Positions 16,351-24,529 are shown, numbered from the stretch's first letter. The stretch is 64,000 nucleotides of DNA from Virgibacillus siamensis (GCF_900162695.1 NZ_FUIH01000007.1:868001-932000), one strand, 5' to 3'. The notes: generated from the letters alone by a model not told the origin. Program-made: numbers and translations.

Positions 16351-16422
16351 CGAATATACATAAGAATATACCACCGAACATTCCAACGAACATTCACCAT
16401 ACGAACATTCGCACGAATATTC
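16351..16422 (+). repeat. array of six 9-bp direct repeats at 12-bp spacing (iteron-like)
   Basis: Six copies of CGAAYATWC begin at 16351, 16363, 16375, 16387, 16402 and 16414. The units read CGAATATAC, AGAATATAC, CGAACATTC three times, and CGAATATTC. The step is 12 bp except one of 15. They lie in an AT-rich noncoding gap of about 250 bp, between the lysis terminator and the FtsK-like gene. Regular phasing near one helical turn suggests cooperative binding of a protein on one DNA face, as in plasmid iterons or centromeres. The binding protein is unknown; the product of the 17276 gene is a candidate. Confidence 0.7.
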
Positions 16423-16545
16423 CATTCCTATAATATCAATCTTATCAGCTTATCCATTCCAACATCACAAACAGGGCATATATATTATATATCTCTTTTT
16501 CATTATCCACTTTCACCAAAGGGGGTTTTCGGGATTGCTAACATT

Positions 16546-17334
16546 TTGTATTGTCTGACTTTTGTAACGTTTTACTGGTTAGGAATGCAAATATTTACAG
16601 GTAATTGGAAAAAGAATACTAAATTACCAGAATTACCACGTTCTAACAGCGTCATTATCGGCAAATACGAAACCGGATTGATGTACCACAACTTCAATAA
16701 ATTCGCTCATATGATTGTGGCAGGTACAACGGGTTACGGGAAAACAAATTTCATCAAGTGCTTAATCAGTCAATTAAATGGAGAAATTATCCTAATTGAT
16801 ATGAAAGGGGGATTTGATTATGGAATTGTAACAGCTACCGATATACAGCAAGCAAGGACTGAATTAGAAAGTGTAACCGCACAAATGAAACAGCGCAGGA
16901 AATCACACATATATGTCATTGTTGATGAAGCGGGGGAATTATTGCCGCCAGATCATTTAAAGAGACACGATGACAAAGAGCCTTACTTAGCGTGTTTGTC
17001 TGCAATTAGTGAGATAGCGCGATTAGGAAGGGGATTTAATACACATCTTATTTACGCCACACAATATCCCACCAAAGACATACTTAACGGGCAAGTTAAG
17101 CAAAACGCAGAAACACGGATATGTTTCAGATTACCGACAGATGTAGCAAGCAGGGTTGCGTTAGACGAGAAGGGCGCAGAAGAACTACCGTCAGGACAAT
17201 TCGGTCTTGGCATATACAAAAAGGATTACAAAATGGAATTTAAAGCATTTGAATTTGTAGAAAGGGACGGTTGGGATGCTAAAGTCAGAAATCCGCAGAC
17301 AAAGGGAAGCACAGATACTTTCACGATTGAATAA
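16546..17334 (+). CDS. FtsK/SpoIIIE-like DNA translocase ATPase
   Basis: A 262-residue ATPase. It has one N-terminal hydrophobic stretch, then Walker A GTTGYGKTN at residues 60-68, a Walker B-type VIVDEAGE at 124-131, and the ATQYPTKD sensor-like segment near 172-179. This is a minimal FtsK/HerA-like motor without the gamma domain. Such proteins accompany replication-relaxation genes in Bacillus phages and plasmids and are thought to move or partition DNA. TTG at 16546 has no nearby ribosome-binding site; AAAGGGGG at 16518-16525 would instead serve an ATT codon at 16534, adding MIAN-like residues. The gene overlaps the next by 59 bases. Confidence 0.8.
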   Translation: MYCLTFVTFYWLGMQIFTGNWKKNTKLPELPRSNSVIIGKYETGLMYHNFNKFAHMIVAGTTGYGKTNFIKCLISQLNGEIILIDMKGGFDYGIVTATDIQQARTELESVTAQMKQRRKSHIYVIVDEAGELLPPDHLKRHDDKEPYLACLSAISEIARLGRGFNTHLIYATQYPTKDILNGQVKQNAETRICFRLPTDVASRVALDEKGAEELPSGQFGLGIYKKDYKMEFKAFEFVERDGWDAKVRNPQTKGSTDTFTIE

Positions 17335-17806
17335 ATTAGGCGTTTCTAGCGTGTATGAGTTGCGGAGATTGAACGCGGGTAATTTAGGTCATGGAGGGAT
17401 AAGGAACGCTCACAGGGTGCTTAAAAACATGGAGGAAAGGGGGCTTGTTGATTCGGTAAAGAAAGAACAAAAAATATTTTGCGTTAAAGGTCGAGGGTTC
17501 GGTCATTGGGAACATAGAATGATGATAAATAAATTCCTCATAAAAAATGGATTGCTGCACAAAGCAAAAATAGAGCCTACCATCACAGTAAAAGGAATTG
17601 TATTCAAGCCTGACTTTGTTATACCTATAACTGACGATCCAAAGAATCAACATGACTACATTTATTACGAGGTCGACCGCAAACAGAAAAAGAAAGCGAA
17701 CATGGATAAAATAGAGCGGTACAAAAAGTTAAATTTACAGTTTGAAGTAATATGTACACCGGAACGAAAAAACATGTGGAAAGGGTGTAAAATACATGAA
17801 TGTTAA
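17276..17806 (+). CDS. replication-relaxation family protein
   Basis: A 176-residue protein of the replication-relaxation (Replic_Relax) type. It has an N-terminal winged-helix-like region (AQILSRLNKLGVSSVYELRR, then RVLKNMEERGLVDSV) and a C-terminal half with KGIVFKPDFVI and a DYIYYEVDRKQKKKANMDKI motif. That C-terminal pattern resembles a restriction-endonuclease-like fold (D...E.D.K). Family members are found on Bacillus plasmids and phages next to FtsK-like ATPases. ATG at 17276 is deep in the previous gene, so the pair is co-translated. It could be the DNA-binding partner of the 12-bp repeat array; that is inference. Confidence 0.78.
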   Translation: MLKSEIRRQREAQILSRLNKLGVSSVYELRRLNAGNLGHGGIRNAHRVLKNMEERGLVDSVKKEQKIFCVKGRGFGHWEHRMMINKFLIKNGLLHKAKIEPTITVKGIVFKPDFVIPITDDPKNQHDYIYYEVDRKQKKKANMDKIERYKKLNLQFEVICTPERKNMWKGCKIHEC

Positions 17807-18188
17807 AATTAACGGTTCGCATATCGGACAGTACATTCATGCGCGAAAGCCTAATGGTGAATTTAAAGGATATGTATTGGATGAGGTGGTGGACGTTTTA
17901 AAGGTATTAGTTACAGATACAATAAAAGGATCCCCGAAACCGATCGAATATGTAAAAACGAAAGAGATAGCAGGAATTGACGGAATCCATATACCTGTAA
18001 GCGAAAAAGACAATGTAGATACAACGAAAATTTTAAATAACATTTTTATAGGAATGCTATCCGTTATGGGGTTAGTTAGTTTAGGATTAGGTATATACGT
18101 GATGGGAACGGCTTATATTATGGGCGCTTTGCTTGTGTTTGGCGTTGGCTACAAAAGTAAATGTGATAAATGCGGGAAAATTTTATAA
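17796..18188 (+). CDS. phage membrane protein with C-terminal CxxC, unknown
   Basis: A 130-residue protein that I do not recognise. Residues 1-75 are soluble-looking, with a small beta-domain rich in Lys and Val. Residues about 78-118 hold two adjacent membrane spans, and the end KSKCDKCGKIL carries a CxxC pair that might bind zinc. AAAGGGTG precedes the start, which overlaps the previous gene by 11 bases. It completes the ftsK-replication-relaxation operon. It may anchor the ATPase at the membrane, but nothing direct supports this. Confidence 0.6.
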   Translation: MNVKINGSHIGQYIHARKPNGEFKGYVLDEVVDVLKVLVTDTIKGSPKPIEYVKTKEIAGIDGIHIPVSEKDNVDTTKILNNIFIGMLSVMGLVSLGLGIYVMGTAYIMGALLVFGVGYKSKCDKCGKIL

Positions 18189-18195
18189 ATAAGTG

Positions 18196-18225
18196 TTGAC
18201 ACACATTATACAAACGTGGTATATT
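18196..18225 (+). promoter_or_regulatory. sigma-A-type promoter for the phage lipoprotein gene
   Basis: TTGACA (18196-18201) and TATATT (18220-18225) are separated by 18 bp, 33 bp before the ATG of the lipoprotein gene. It is the best promoter seen in the prophage part of the window and lies between two genes of the same strand. Confidence 0.75.
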
Positions 18226-18257
18226 TTTCCTAAATAAACTAATTGGAGGAATTTAAA

Positions 18258-18782
18258 ATGAAAAACATTACTAAAATTCTAGGGGCGTCAGTATTAACAT
18301 TAGGAATTATGGCAGGTTGTTCAGATGGGGCATCAGAAAAAACAGTCGAAGCTGAAAAGGTACAAAACAAGAAGGAGGAAAAAACAGAAGAAGTAAGTAA
18401 TCAAGTTTACGAAGGTAAAGACTATAAATTTGTATTTAAAGGAGAGGAACAGTTAAAAGGGAAAAGTGGTAAACAGGTATTGGCAATTAAAGTCGAGTTT
18501 ACAAATAAAAGCGATGAAGCGCAAAGCGCATGGATGGCTATGTCGGTAGCGTTAAATGCGCATGAGGTTACAGACATGACGGAAGAAGCAGTATTAGGTG
18601 CTATTGGAGATTTACCAAATCCACCTAAATATAAAATGGACACAAAAATCAATCCTGGTAAAACAATTGATACAGTCATAGCATTAGAATTACAGCATCC
18701 AGGCGCAAAAGTAAACATTGACGATACAAACATTGTCACGGAAGAAAAGACATTCGAGCGCACGATCAAAACCACAAAATAA
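18258..18782 (+). CDS. prophage lipoprotein (probable moron), DUF5067-like
   Basis: A 174-residue lipoprotein. The signal peptide ends in the lipobox IMAGC with the modified Cys at residue 21. A charged linker (residues 25-55) leads to a beta-sandwich-like domain with LAIKVEFTNKSDEAQSAW near residues 76-93, as in DUF5067/DUF4352-type lipoproteins. ATG at 18258 follows TTGGAGGAA; an upstream in-frame TTG at 18243 lies on that ribosome-binding site and is unlikely. It has its own promoter and its own terminator at the edge of the prophage, the hallmark of a moron expressed in the lysogen. A role in surface alteration or superinfection exclusion is inference. Confidence 0.82.
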   Translation: MKNITKILGASVLTLGIMAGCSDGASEKTVEAEKVQNKKEEKTEEVSNQVYEGKDYKFVFKGEEQLKGKSGKQVLAIKVEFTNKSDEAQSAWMAMSVALNAHEVTDMTEEAVLGAIGDLPNPPKYKMDTKINPGKTIDTVIALELQHPGAKVNIDDTNIVTEEKTFERTIKTTK

Positions 18783-18791
18783 AAAAAGAAG

Positions 18792-18819
18792 GCATCCTCA
18801 ATAAGAGGGTGCTTTTTTT
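18792..18819 (+). terminator. intrinsic terminator of the lipoprotein gene
   Basis: GCATCCTC (18792-18799) pairs with GAGGGTGC (18805-18812), with one wobble, around a 5-base loop and is followed by seven T residues. It closes the last gene of the prophage. Confidence 0.88.
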
Positions 18820-18858
18820 GTGGTAACAGACATGGGAAAAAATAATAAAAATATAGGC

Positions 18859-18945
18859 TTATTGAAATAAATTCCAGTAAGTCGCAACGCTTGTCATTAA
18901 GCGATTTTGCTTATTATTAATTCAATAACAAAACCCTTTAATAGA
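18859..18945. other. probable prophage right attachment region (attR)
   Basis: Between the last phage terminator and the first host-like coding remnant lies a stretch with nested dyads: TTATTGAA (18859-18866) with TTCAATAA (18921-18928), and CGCTT (18888-18892) with AAGCG (18899-18903). Host-like coding sequence begins at about 18945, directly after an in-frame TAG. Such dyads flank cores of tyrosine-integrase or serine-integrase sites. The left end is outside the window, so the core duplication cannot be checked here. No tRNA gene is present. Confidence 0.45.
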
Positions 18946-19177
18946 TGGGGTCAATCTGGACTGGCGGCGGAACCATTGTCGCATGGTCGTCCATGATCGC
19001 AATAGCAGGTTTTTGCGGTGTTTCAGTTATGGACCTTGTTCGCAAAAACTTTATTCCGGTTATTCTTGGATTATTTATATCAACCGTTTTGGCAGTGCTT
19101 CTTTTTTAACGAATGACCAGAGCGGGACCATCCGAATTACGCAACAAAACTTGGAAAAAATTATTGCCGATGATTAA
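18945..19177 (+). pseudogene. 3' remnant of a membrane transporter gene, probably split by prophage insertion
   Basis: Reading from 18945 gives 54 residues ending at TAA 19107-19109, with the segment IWTGGGTIVAWSSMIAIAG followed by a terminal membrane span. This looks like the C-terminus of an ion-transporter-type permease; the exact family is not clear to me. A tail that looks like coding sequence (TNDQSGTIRITQQNLEKI) continues in another frame to 19177. One extra T in the six-T run at 19102-19107 would join the two. There is no start codon with a ribosome-binding site. Most likely the gene's 5' part lies beyond the left end of the prophage; decay by an older deletion is the alternative. Confidence 0.6.
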
Positions 19178-19180
19178 ATG

Positions 19181-19209
19181 TTGAATTATTCGAATAATCA
19201 TGCTATATT
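19181..19209 (+). promoter_or_regulatory. extended -10 promoter with overlapping palindromic operator
   Basis: TTGAAT (19181-19186) and TATATT (19204-19209) are 17 bp apart, with TGC just before the -10 (extended -10). The perfect 14-bp palindrome ATTATTCGAATAAT (19185-19198) fills the spacer and overlaps the -35, a typical repressor site. It would drive the OFA antiporter gene with an untranslated leader of about 160 bases. Confidence 0.72.
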
Positions 19210-19313
19210 TCAATTAAAATTTCCACAATACACTTTCTTGTTTGACATCCCTGTTAAGAATCCACCATCTTGATTTTGCACCTGCTTATCTTTGAAATCG
19301 CTCGCAATAAAAA

Positions 19314-19345
19314 CACCATTCCCCCCAATTACGGGCGGGATGGTG
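19314..19345 (+). promoter_or_regulatory. long hairpin in the leader of the OFA antiporter gene
   Basis: CACCATTCCCCCC (19314-19326) pairs with GGGCGGGATGGTG (19333-19345) with one mismatch and one wobble around AATTAC. It is followed by ATTTTATAAATTTTTT, so it could work as a terminator or attenuator. It ends about 30 bases before the start codon. Confidence 0.55.
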
Positions 19346-19375
19346 ATTTTATAAATTTTTTGAAAGGGTGAGTAA

Positions 19376-20653
19376 ATGAGTAAGGTGAAGAATCGGTGGC
19401 TGATAGCGTTGTCGGGGGTTGGTATACATATTTGCATAGGTTCAGCGTATGCATGGAGTGTATTTACGAATCCGATGGCAAATGAGTTTGGGTGGAGCAC
19501 CAGTGAAATATCGTTGGCGTTTAGCATTGCAATTTTTTTGCTCGGGTTTTCTGCAGCTTTTATGGGGAAATTTGTGGAGAAACGCGGGCCAAGGATTTCG
19601 GGTATGCTGTCGGCGGCATTTTTTGGTGTGGGTGTCATGGGAACGGGCTTGGCAACCGCAATGGAATCACTTCTTATGATGTATTTTTTCTATGGTTTAA
19701 TAGGTGGTATTGGGCTTGGGATAGGTTATATTGCTCCTGTCTCCACACTGGTTAAATGGTTTCCGGATCACCGCGGACTTGCAACTGGACTTGCCATCAT
19801 GGGATTCGGTTTTGCTGCGTTGATCAGTGGTCCTGTAGGAGAAGCGCTGGTAAGTTCAGTCGGGATATCAAATGCTTTTTATATTATGGGGGCAAGTTAT
19901 CTCGTTATTATGATGGGTGCTTCACAATATCTGGCCCCTCCGCCAAAAGACTGGAAGCCTGAAGGAATGAAGGGCGAAGCGGAAGTAACGCCAAGACAGA
20001 GAAAAGAAGACCTTTCCCAGATGACTGCAAATGAAGCAATTAAGACAAAACCGTTTTGGATGCTGTGGACGATGCTTTTTCTGAATACAACAGCCGGAAT
20101 TGCGATTATTTCGGTTGCATCACCAATGGGACAGCAGATCACAGGGATGTCAGCCGTTACGGCAGCTTCCATGGTTGGAATTATGGGAGTTTTTAATGGC
20201 TTCGGAAGACTGGGCTGGGCAACCATTTCCGATTATATTGGGCGGCCAAATGTTTATTCGGTTTTCTTTATAATTGGTATTATTTCTTATTTTACATTGC
20301 CTGTTATCACTTCAATAATTTTGTTCGAAATACTGGTGTTTGCGATTGTTTCTTGCTATGGAGGCGGTTTTTCATCGGTTCCCGCATATATTGGTGATTT
20401 GTTTGGGACAAAACAGCTTGGTGCCATCCATGGTTATATTTTAACAGCGTGGGCTGTTGCAGGTGTGGTAGGCCCAATGCTTCTTTCATTGATTTACGAT
20501 TCTACCAAAAGCTATCAGCTGACTCTGCTGATTTTTGGCGTGATGCATGTTATTTCTCTAATTGTTTCATTATGGATACGACTGGAAATGCGGAAAATGA
20601 AGCCGGGAAATGAATCAATCAATACAGGTTCTTCTTCAAATGTTGTACCATAA
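19376..20653 (+). CDS. OFA-family MFS transporter (oxalate/formate antiporter type)
   Basis: A 425-residue, 12-span major facilitator protein. The start (GVGIHICIGSAYAWSVFTNP, then EFGWS near residue 38) and the GLGIGYIAPVSTLVKWFP segment of spans 4-5 are typical of the OFA family, whose founding member is the oxalate:formate antiporter OxlT. The central loop after span 6 is long and ends before NEAIKTKPFWMLW. Its gene lies directly before fdhD and formate dehydrogenase, so formate or a related small carboxylate is the likely substrate. AAAGGGTGAG is the ribosome-binding site. Regulation probably involves the palindromic operator and leader hairpin upstream. Confidence 0.87.
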   Translation: MSKVKNRWLIALSGVGIHICIGSAYAWSVFTNPMANEFGWSTSEISLAFSIAIFLLGFSAAFMGKFVEKRGPRISGMLSAAFFGVGVMGTGLATAMESLLMMYFFYGLIGGIGLGIGYIAPVSTLVKWFPDHRGLATGLAIMGFGFAALISGPVGEALVSSVGISNAFYIMGASYLVIMMGASQYLAPPPKDWKPEGMKGEAEVTPRQRKEDLSQMTANEAIKTKPFWMLWTMLFLNTTAGIAIISVASPMGQQITGMSAVTAASMVGIMGVFNGFGRLGWATISDYIGRPNVYSVFFIIGIISYFTLPVITSIILFEILVFAIVSCYGGGFSSVPAYIGDLFGTKQLGAIHGYILTAWAVAGVVGPMLLSLIYDSTKSYQLTLLIFGVMHVISLIVSLWIRLEMRKMKPGNESINTGSSSNVVP

Positions 20654-20758
20654 AGATTAGTACTCTCTTTTTAAATATTCAATTTAGATGGAATAAAAGC
20701 AAAATTAGGTTAAAAACATTTGGGAGAGGGTATTTGCCATAAGGGAGGAGGTTATCCA

Positions 20759-21571
20759 ATGGGCGATAAAAGTTTGTCGGATTGGCCGATAATGAAATAT
20801 CACGGTCATTCAAAAACGCCGGAATATGATGAAATTGCCCGGGAATCTGCAGTTACAGTCACAATAAACGGTGAACAATATGCAACCATTGTGTGTACAC
20901 CTGATGATATAAGACAGCTTATTATGGGATTTCTGGCTTCAGAGGGAATTATCCGGTCTTCTGATCAGATAGAAAAATTAACGATTGATGAAGCAAAAGG
21001 GTTTGCCTATGCCGAACTGTCGATTCCGGTTGAGTTGTCTGGACGAACAGAGCGGTGGATTGGTTCCTGCTGCGGCAAAAGCAGGGAATTTTACTTAAAA
21101 CAGGATGTCGGGACAGCGAAAACGATTTATTCATCTGTACGATTTTCCTCCAATATGATCTATCGGTTAATGGATGAATTTGACAATAATGCAGAAATAC
21201 ATGGCAGGACAGGTGGTGTCCATCAGGCAGCTGTTGCTTCGGCAAATGGTATAATTGCTTCCGCTATCGATATCGGCCGTCACAACGCACTGGACAAACT
21301 TTATGGTCATCTGATGGAAAATCGTATTTCTTTGAAGGAAAAATGCATTTTATTTAGTGGCCGGATATCCTCAGAAGTTATTTTAAAAATTTCCAAGATT
21401 GGTGCTGGGATATTAATAGCAAAGTCAGCACCTACTGATTTGGCACTAAGACTGGCTGATGATTTGCAGATAACTGCTGTCGGTTTTGTCCGAAAGCAAA
21501 GAATGAATGTATATACCCATGGAAAGCGCGTCTATGAAGAATCGCATCATGATGCTCAGTTTTTGACTTAA
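20759..21571 (+). CDS. fdhD: formate dehydrogenase accessory sulfurtransferase FdhD
   Basis: A 270-residue FdhD protein that passes sulfur to the Mo-bis-PGD cofactor of formate dehydrogenase, which the enzyme needs for activity. Conserved blocks include VTINGEQYATIVCTPDD (residues 34-50), FLASEGII (58-65), TGGVHQAAV and IDIGRHNALDKL. The active loop reads GSCCGKS with adjacent Cys104 and Cys105, where the Escherichia coli protein has CxxC. ATG at 20759 follows GGGAGGAGG; an upstream in-frame TTG at 20720 has no such signal. It ends 12 bases before fdhA, so the two are one operon. Confidence 0.93.
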   Translation: MGDKSLSDWPIMKYHGHSKTPEYDEIARESAVTVTINGEQYATIVCTPDDIRQLIMGFLASEGIIRSSDQIEKLTIDEAKGFAYAELSIPVELSGRTERWIGSCCGKSREFYLKQDVGTAKTIYSSVRFSSNMIYRLMDEFDNNAEIHGRTGGVHQAAVASANGIIASAIDIGRHNALDKLYGHLMENRISLKEKCILFSGRISSEVILKISKIGAGILIAKSAPTDLALRLADDLQITAVGFVRKQRMNVYTHGKRVYEESHHDAQFLT

Positions 21572-21583
21572 GGAGGGGATTTC

Positions 21584-24529
21584 ATGCAGGATCATATCAT
21601 TGTTAAAATTAACGGCAAGGAGTTCCTTGCTGATCAGGAACAGAATTTATTAGACCTGATTAATACAACAGGGGAATTCGTCCCGCAAATCTGTTATAAC
21701 GAAGCGCTCGGTCCTATACAGACATGTGATACTTGTCTGGTCCAAGTTAATGGAGACATTGTCCGGGCATGCGGCACAAAAGTGGAAGCAGGGATGAATG
21801 TCAATACGACTATTGAACAGGTTAATGCATCACAGAAGGAAGCACTTGACCGGATACTGGAAAAACATGAATTGTACTGTACTGTGTGTGACTATAATAA
21901 TGGTTCGTGTGAAATTCATAATACTGTTGCTGAATTTGGTTTGGAGCATCAGTCGCGGCCATTCGAACCAAAGCCATATGAAGTGGATAACTCCAGTCCG
22001 TTTTATCGTTATGATCCGGACCAATGTATTTTGTGCGGACGGTGTGTTGAGGTTTGTCAGGATGTTCAGGTTAACGAAACACTTTTAATTGATTGGCAGC
22101 GGGAACAACCTCGTGTTGTCTGGGATGACGATGTTCCGATTGATCAATCTTCCTGTGTCAGCTGCGGGCAGTGTGTAACTGTATGTCCGTGCAATGCATT
22201 GATGGAAACAGACATGGTCGGGGAAGCTGGATATATGACCGATCACAGTCCCGGCTTGCTCCGGTCGATGATTGAAGTGACGAAAAAAACAGAACCGGGT
22301 TATGGTCCGTTATTTGCTGTATCTGATACAGAAGCAGCGATGCGCGAGGAGCGGATCGAGAAAACGAAAACAGTCTGTACATATTGCGGTGTGGGCTGTA
22401 CGTTCAATGTTTGGACAAAGGACCGCAAAGTATTGAAAGTCGAACCGCAGCAGGAGTCACCGGCAAATGGCATTTCGACATGCATTAAAGGGAAATTCGG
22501 CTGGGATTACGTTAATTCCGAAGAGCGCTTGACTAAACCGCTCATTCGCCGGGAGGATTCATTTATTGAAGTGGAGTGGAATGAGGCACTTAATTATGTC
22601 GCTAATCGATTCTCTGACATAAAAAAGAATAAAGGTGCAGATGCACTCGGGTTTATTTCATCGTCAAAAGCAACAAATGAAGAGTCGTACGTTATGCAAA
22701 AACTGGCCCGGCAAGTAATTGGGACAAACAATGTGGATAACTGTTCACGCTATTGTCAATCTCCTGCAACAAAAGGTCTGTTCCGGACAGTAGGGCATGG
22801 TGGTGATTCCGGTTCTATTGATGACATTGCCGAAGCAGAACTGGTCATTATTATCGGGTCGAACACAGCGGAATCACATCCGGTGCTTGCATCACGAATT
22901 AAACGCTCACAAAAACTTTTCGGACAGAAGATGTATGTATTTGATCTGCGCAAACATGAAATGGGACAGCGAGCAGATAAATTTTATCGGCCAAAAAGCG
23001 GGACGGACCTGGTCTGGCTTTCAGCGGTAACCAAATATATCATTGACCAAGGCTGGGAGAAGCGGGATTTTATAGAAAAATGGGTCAATGATTTTGAAGA
23101 TTACAAAGAAAGTTTGAATAAATTTACCTTGGCATATGCTGAGGAGTTAACCGGAATTCCGCAAGCAGAATTAAAAGCGATTGCAAAACAGATTGTCAGC
23201 GTTGATAAGGTAGCGGTCTGTTGGGCGATGGGTGTTACACAACACCAGCTTGGCAGTGATACAAGTACGGCAATTTCCAATCTGCTTCTTGTTACCGGAA
23301 ATTATATGCGGAATGGTACAGGTTCATACCCATTGCGTGGACATAATAATGTGCAGGGATGCAGTGATTTCGGAAGTATGCCGGACTTTTTCCCCGGATA
23401 TGAAAAAGTGGCTGAGGACGATGTGCGTAAACGATATGAAGATTCCTGGGGAGTAAATATACCGGAGAAACCCGGCAAGGATAACCATGAAATGATTGAG
23501 GCGATTCATGCGGGTAACCTTAAATCCTTATACGTACTTGGAGAGGATACCGGAATTGTTGACGCAAATATTAATTATGTCCGGGCTGCTTTTGAACAAT
23601 TGGATTTCTTTGTTGTACAAGATTTATTTTTAACGAAAACAGCTCAGTATGCAGATGTTATTCTGCCTGCTGTTCCAAGCTTGGAAAAAGAGGGGACATT
23701 TACAAACACGGAACGCCGTATTCAACGATTATACAAAGCACTGGATCCCGTTGGTGATTCCCGGCCGGACTGGCGGATCATTACCGATTTGGCTGAGCGT
23801 CTTGGGTATGTCTGGGATTATGACAGCCCATCAGATATTATGGATGAGGCTGCATCACTGGCACCGTTGTTTGCGGGAGTAAGTTATGAACGTCTAACCA
23901 ATTACAACAGTCTGCAATGGCCGGTTGCTGCTGATGGAACGGATACACCATTGTTGTATGTTGATGGGTTTCCTTTTGAAGATAAAAAAGCCCGATTTTA
24001 TCCGCTTGATTTTGAACTCCGGTATGAAACAAATGAAGAATATGATTTACATGTAAACAATGGGCGAGTGCTGGAACACTTTCATGAGGGCAATATGACA
24101 TATAAGTCGAAAGCAATATCCAGTAAATTGCCGAATGCATTTATTGAAATATCTCCTGAACTGGCAAAAGAGCGAGGCATCCGGGAAGGTGCGGAAATAA
24201 AGCTGATTTCCCATACGGGCGAAGTAACCGGGCTGGTCCATGTGACTGACCGAGTCAGTGCAAAAGAAGTATATCTGCCATTGAATGATAACGGTAAAAC
24301 AGCTGTGAACTTTTTAACAGATAATAACGTTGATAAAGACACGAATACACCTGCATATAAAGAAACAGCGGCGAAAATGGAAGTAATCAAGAAAAAAGGT
24401 AAAAGCCCGCTGCCGCCTAATAATTATCGCAGAGGAAACCGCCAGCCGCAGATCAGTGTCAATGTGGATGAAAAGTGGAACAGAAGAGACTATATTTTCC
24501 CGGAAAGTAAGGTGAAACAAAATGGCTGA
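21584..24529 (+). CDS. fdhA: formate dehydrogenase catalytic subunit, NAD-type, with N-terminal Fe-S domains
   Basis: A 981-residue molybdopterin oxidoreductase, the same size as B. subtilis YjgC and YrhE. Order of domains: 2Fe-2S ferredoxin with Cys37, Cys48, Cys51 and Cys63; a CTVCDYNNGSC His/Cys-rich segment; two 4Fe-4S clusters (CILCGRCVEVC and CVSCGQCVTVC); then the catalytic domain with its own CTYCGVGC cluster. The active site is SRYCQSP near residue 390, a Cys in place of selenocysteine. It oxidises formate to CO2 in the cytoplasm; no twin-arginine signal is seen. AAGGAGGGG precedes the ATG. Cofactor supply would come from moeA and moaA further along. Confidence 0.95.
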   Translation: MQDHIIVKINGKEFLADQEQNLLDLINTTGEFVPQICYNEALGPIQTCDTCLVQVNGDIVRACGTKVEAGMNVNTTIEQVNASQKEALDRILEKHELYCTVCDYNNGSCEIHNTVAEFGLEHQSRPFEPKPYEVDNSSPFYRYDPDQCILCGRCVEVCQDVQVNETLLIDWQREQPRVVWDDDVPIDQSSCVSCGQCVTVCPCNALMETDMVGEAGYMTDHSPGLLRSMIEVTKKTEPGYGPLFAVSDTEAAMREERIEKTKTVCTYCGVGCTFNVWTKDRKVLKVEPQQESPANGISTCIKGKFGWDYVNSEERLTKPLIRREDSFIEVEWNEALNYVANRFSDIKKNKGADALGFISSSKATNEESYVMQKLARQVIGTNNVDNCSRYCQSPATKGLFRTVGHGGDSGSIDDIAEAELVIIIGSNTAESHPVLASRIKRSQKLFGQKMYVFDLRKHEMGQRADKFYRPKSGTDLVWLSAVTKYIIDQGWEKRDFIEKWVNDFEDYKESLNKFTLAYAEELTGIPQAELKAIAKQIVSVDKVAVCWAMGVTQHQLGSDTSTAISNLLLVTGNYMRNGTGSYPLRGHNNVQGCSDFGSMPDFFPGYEKVAEDDVRKRYEDSWGVNIPEKPGKDNHEMIEAIHAGNLKSLYVLGEDTGIVDANINYVRAAFEQLDFFVVQDLFLTKTAQYADVILPAVPSLEKEGTFTNTERRIQRLYKALDPVGDSRPDWRIITDLAERLGYVWDYDSPSDIMDEAASLAPLFAGVSYERLTNYNSLQWPVAADGTDTPLLYVDGFPFEDKKARFYPLDFELRYETNEEYDLHVNNGRVLEHFHEGNMTYKSKAISSKLPNAFIEISPELAKERGIREGAEIKLISHTGEVTGLVHVTDRVSAKEVYLPLNDNGKTAVNFLTDNNVDKDTNTPAYKETAAKMEVIKKKGKSPLPPNNYRRGNRQPQISVNVDEKWNRRDYIFPESKVKQNG

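Noticed and set aside
16351..16422. Short CRISPR array
   Set aside because: Units are 9 bp with 3-6 bp between them, far below CRISPR repeat and spacer sizes, and no cas genes are present.
18820..18945. tRNA gene or tmRNA end as phage attachment site
   Set aside because: No cloverleaf, acceptor stem or CCA-proximal sequence can be found on either strand here; a protein gene remnant follows instead.
22730..22780. Selenocysteine codon in formate dehydrogenase
   Set aside because: The active-site codon in SRYCQSP is TGT (Cys) and the frame has no internal TGA, so no SECIS element is needed.
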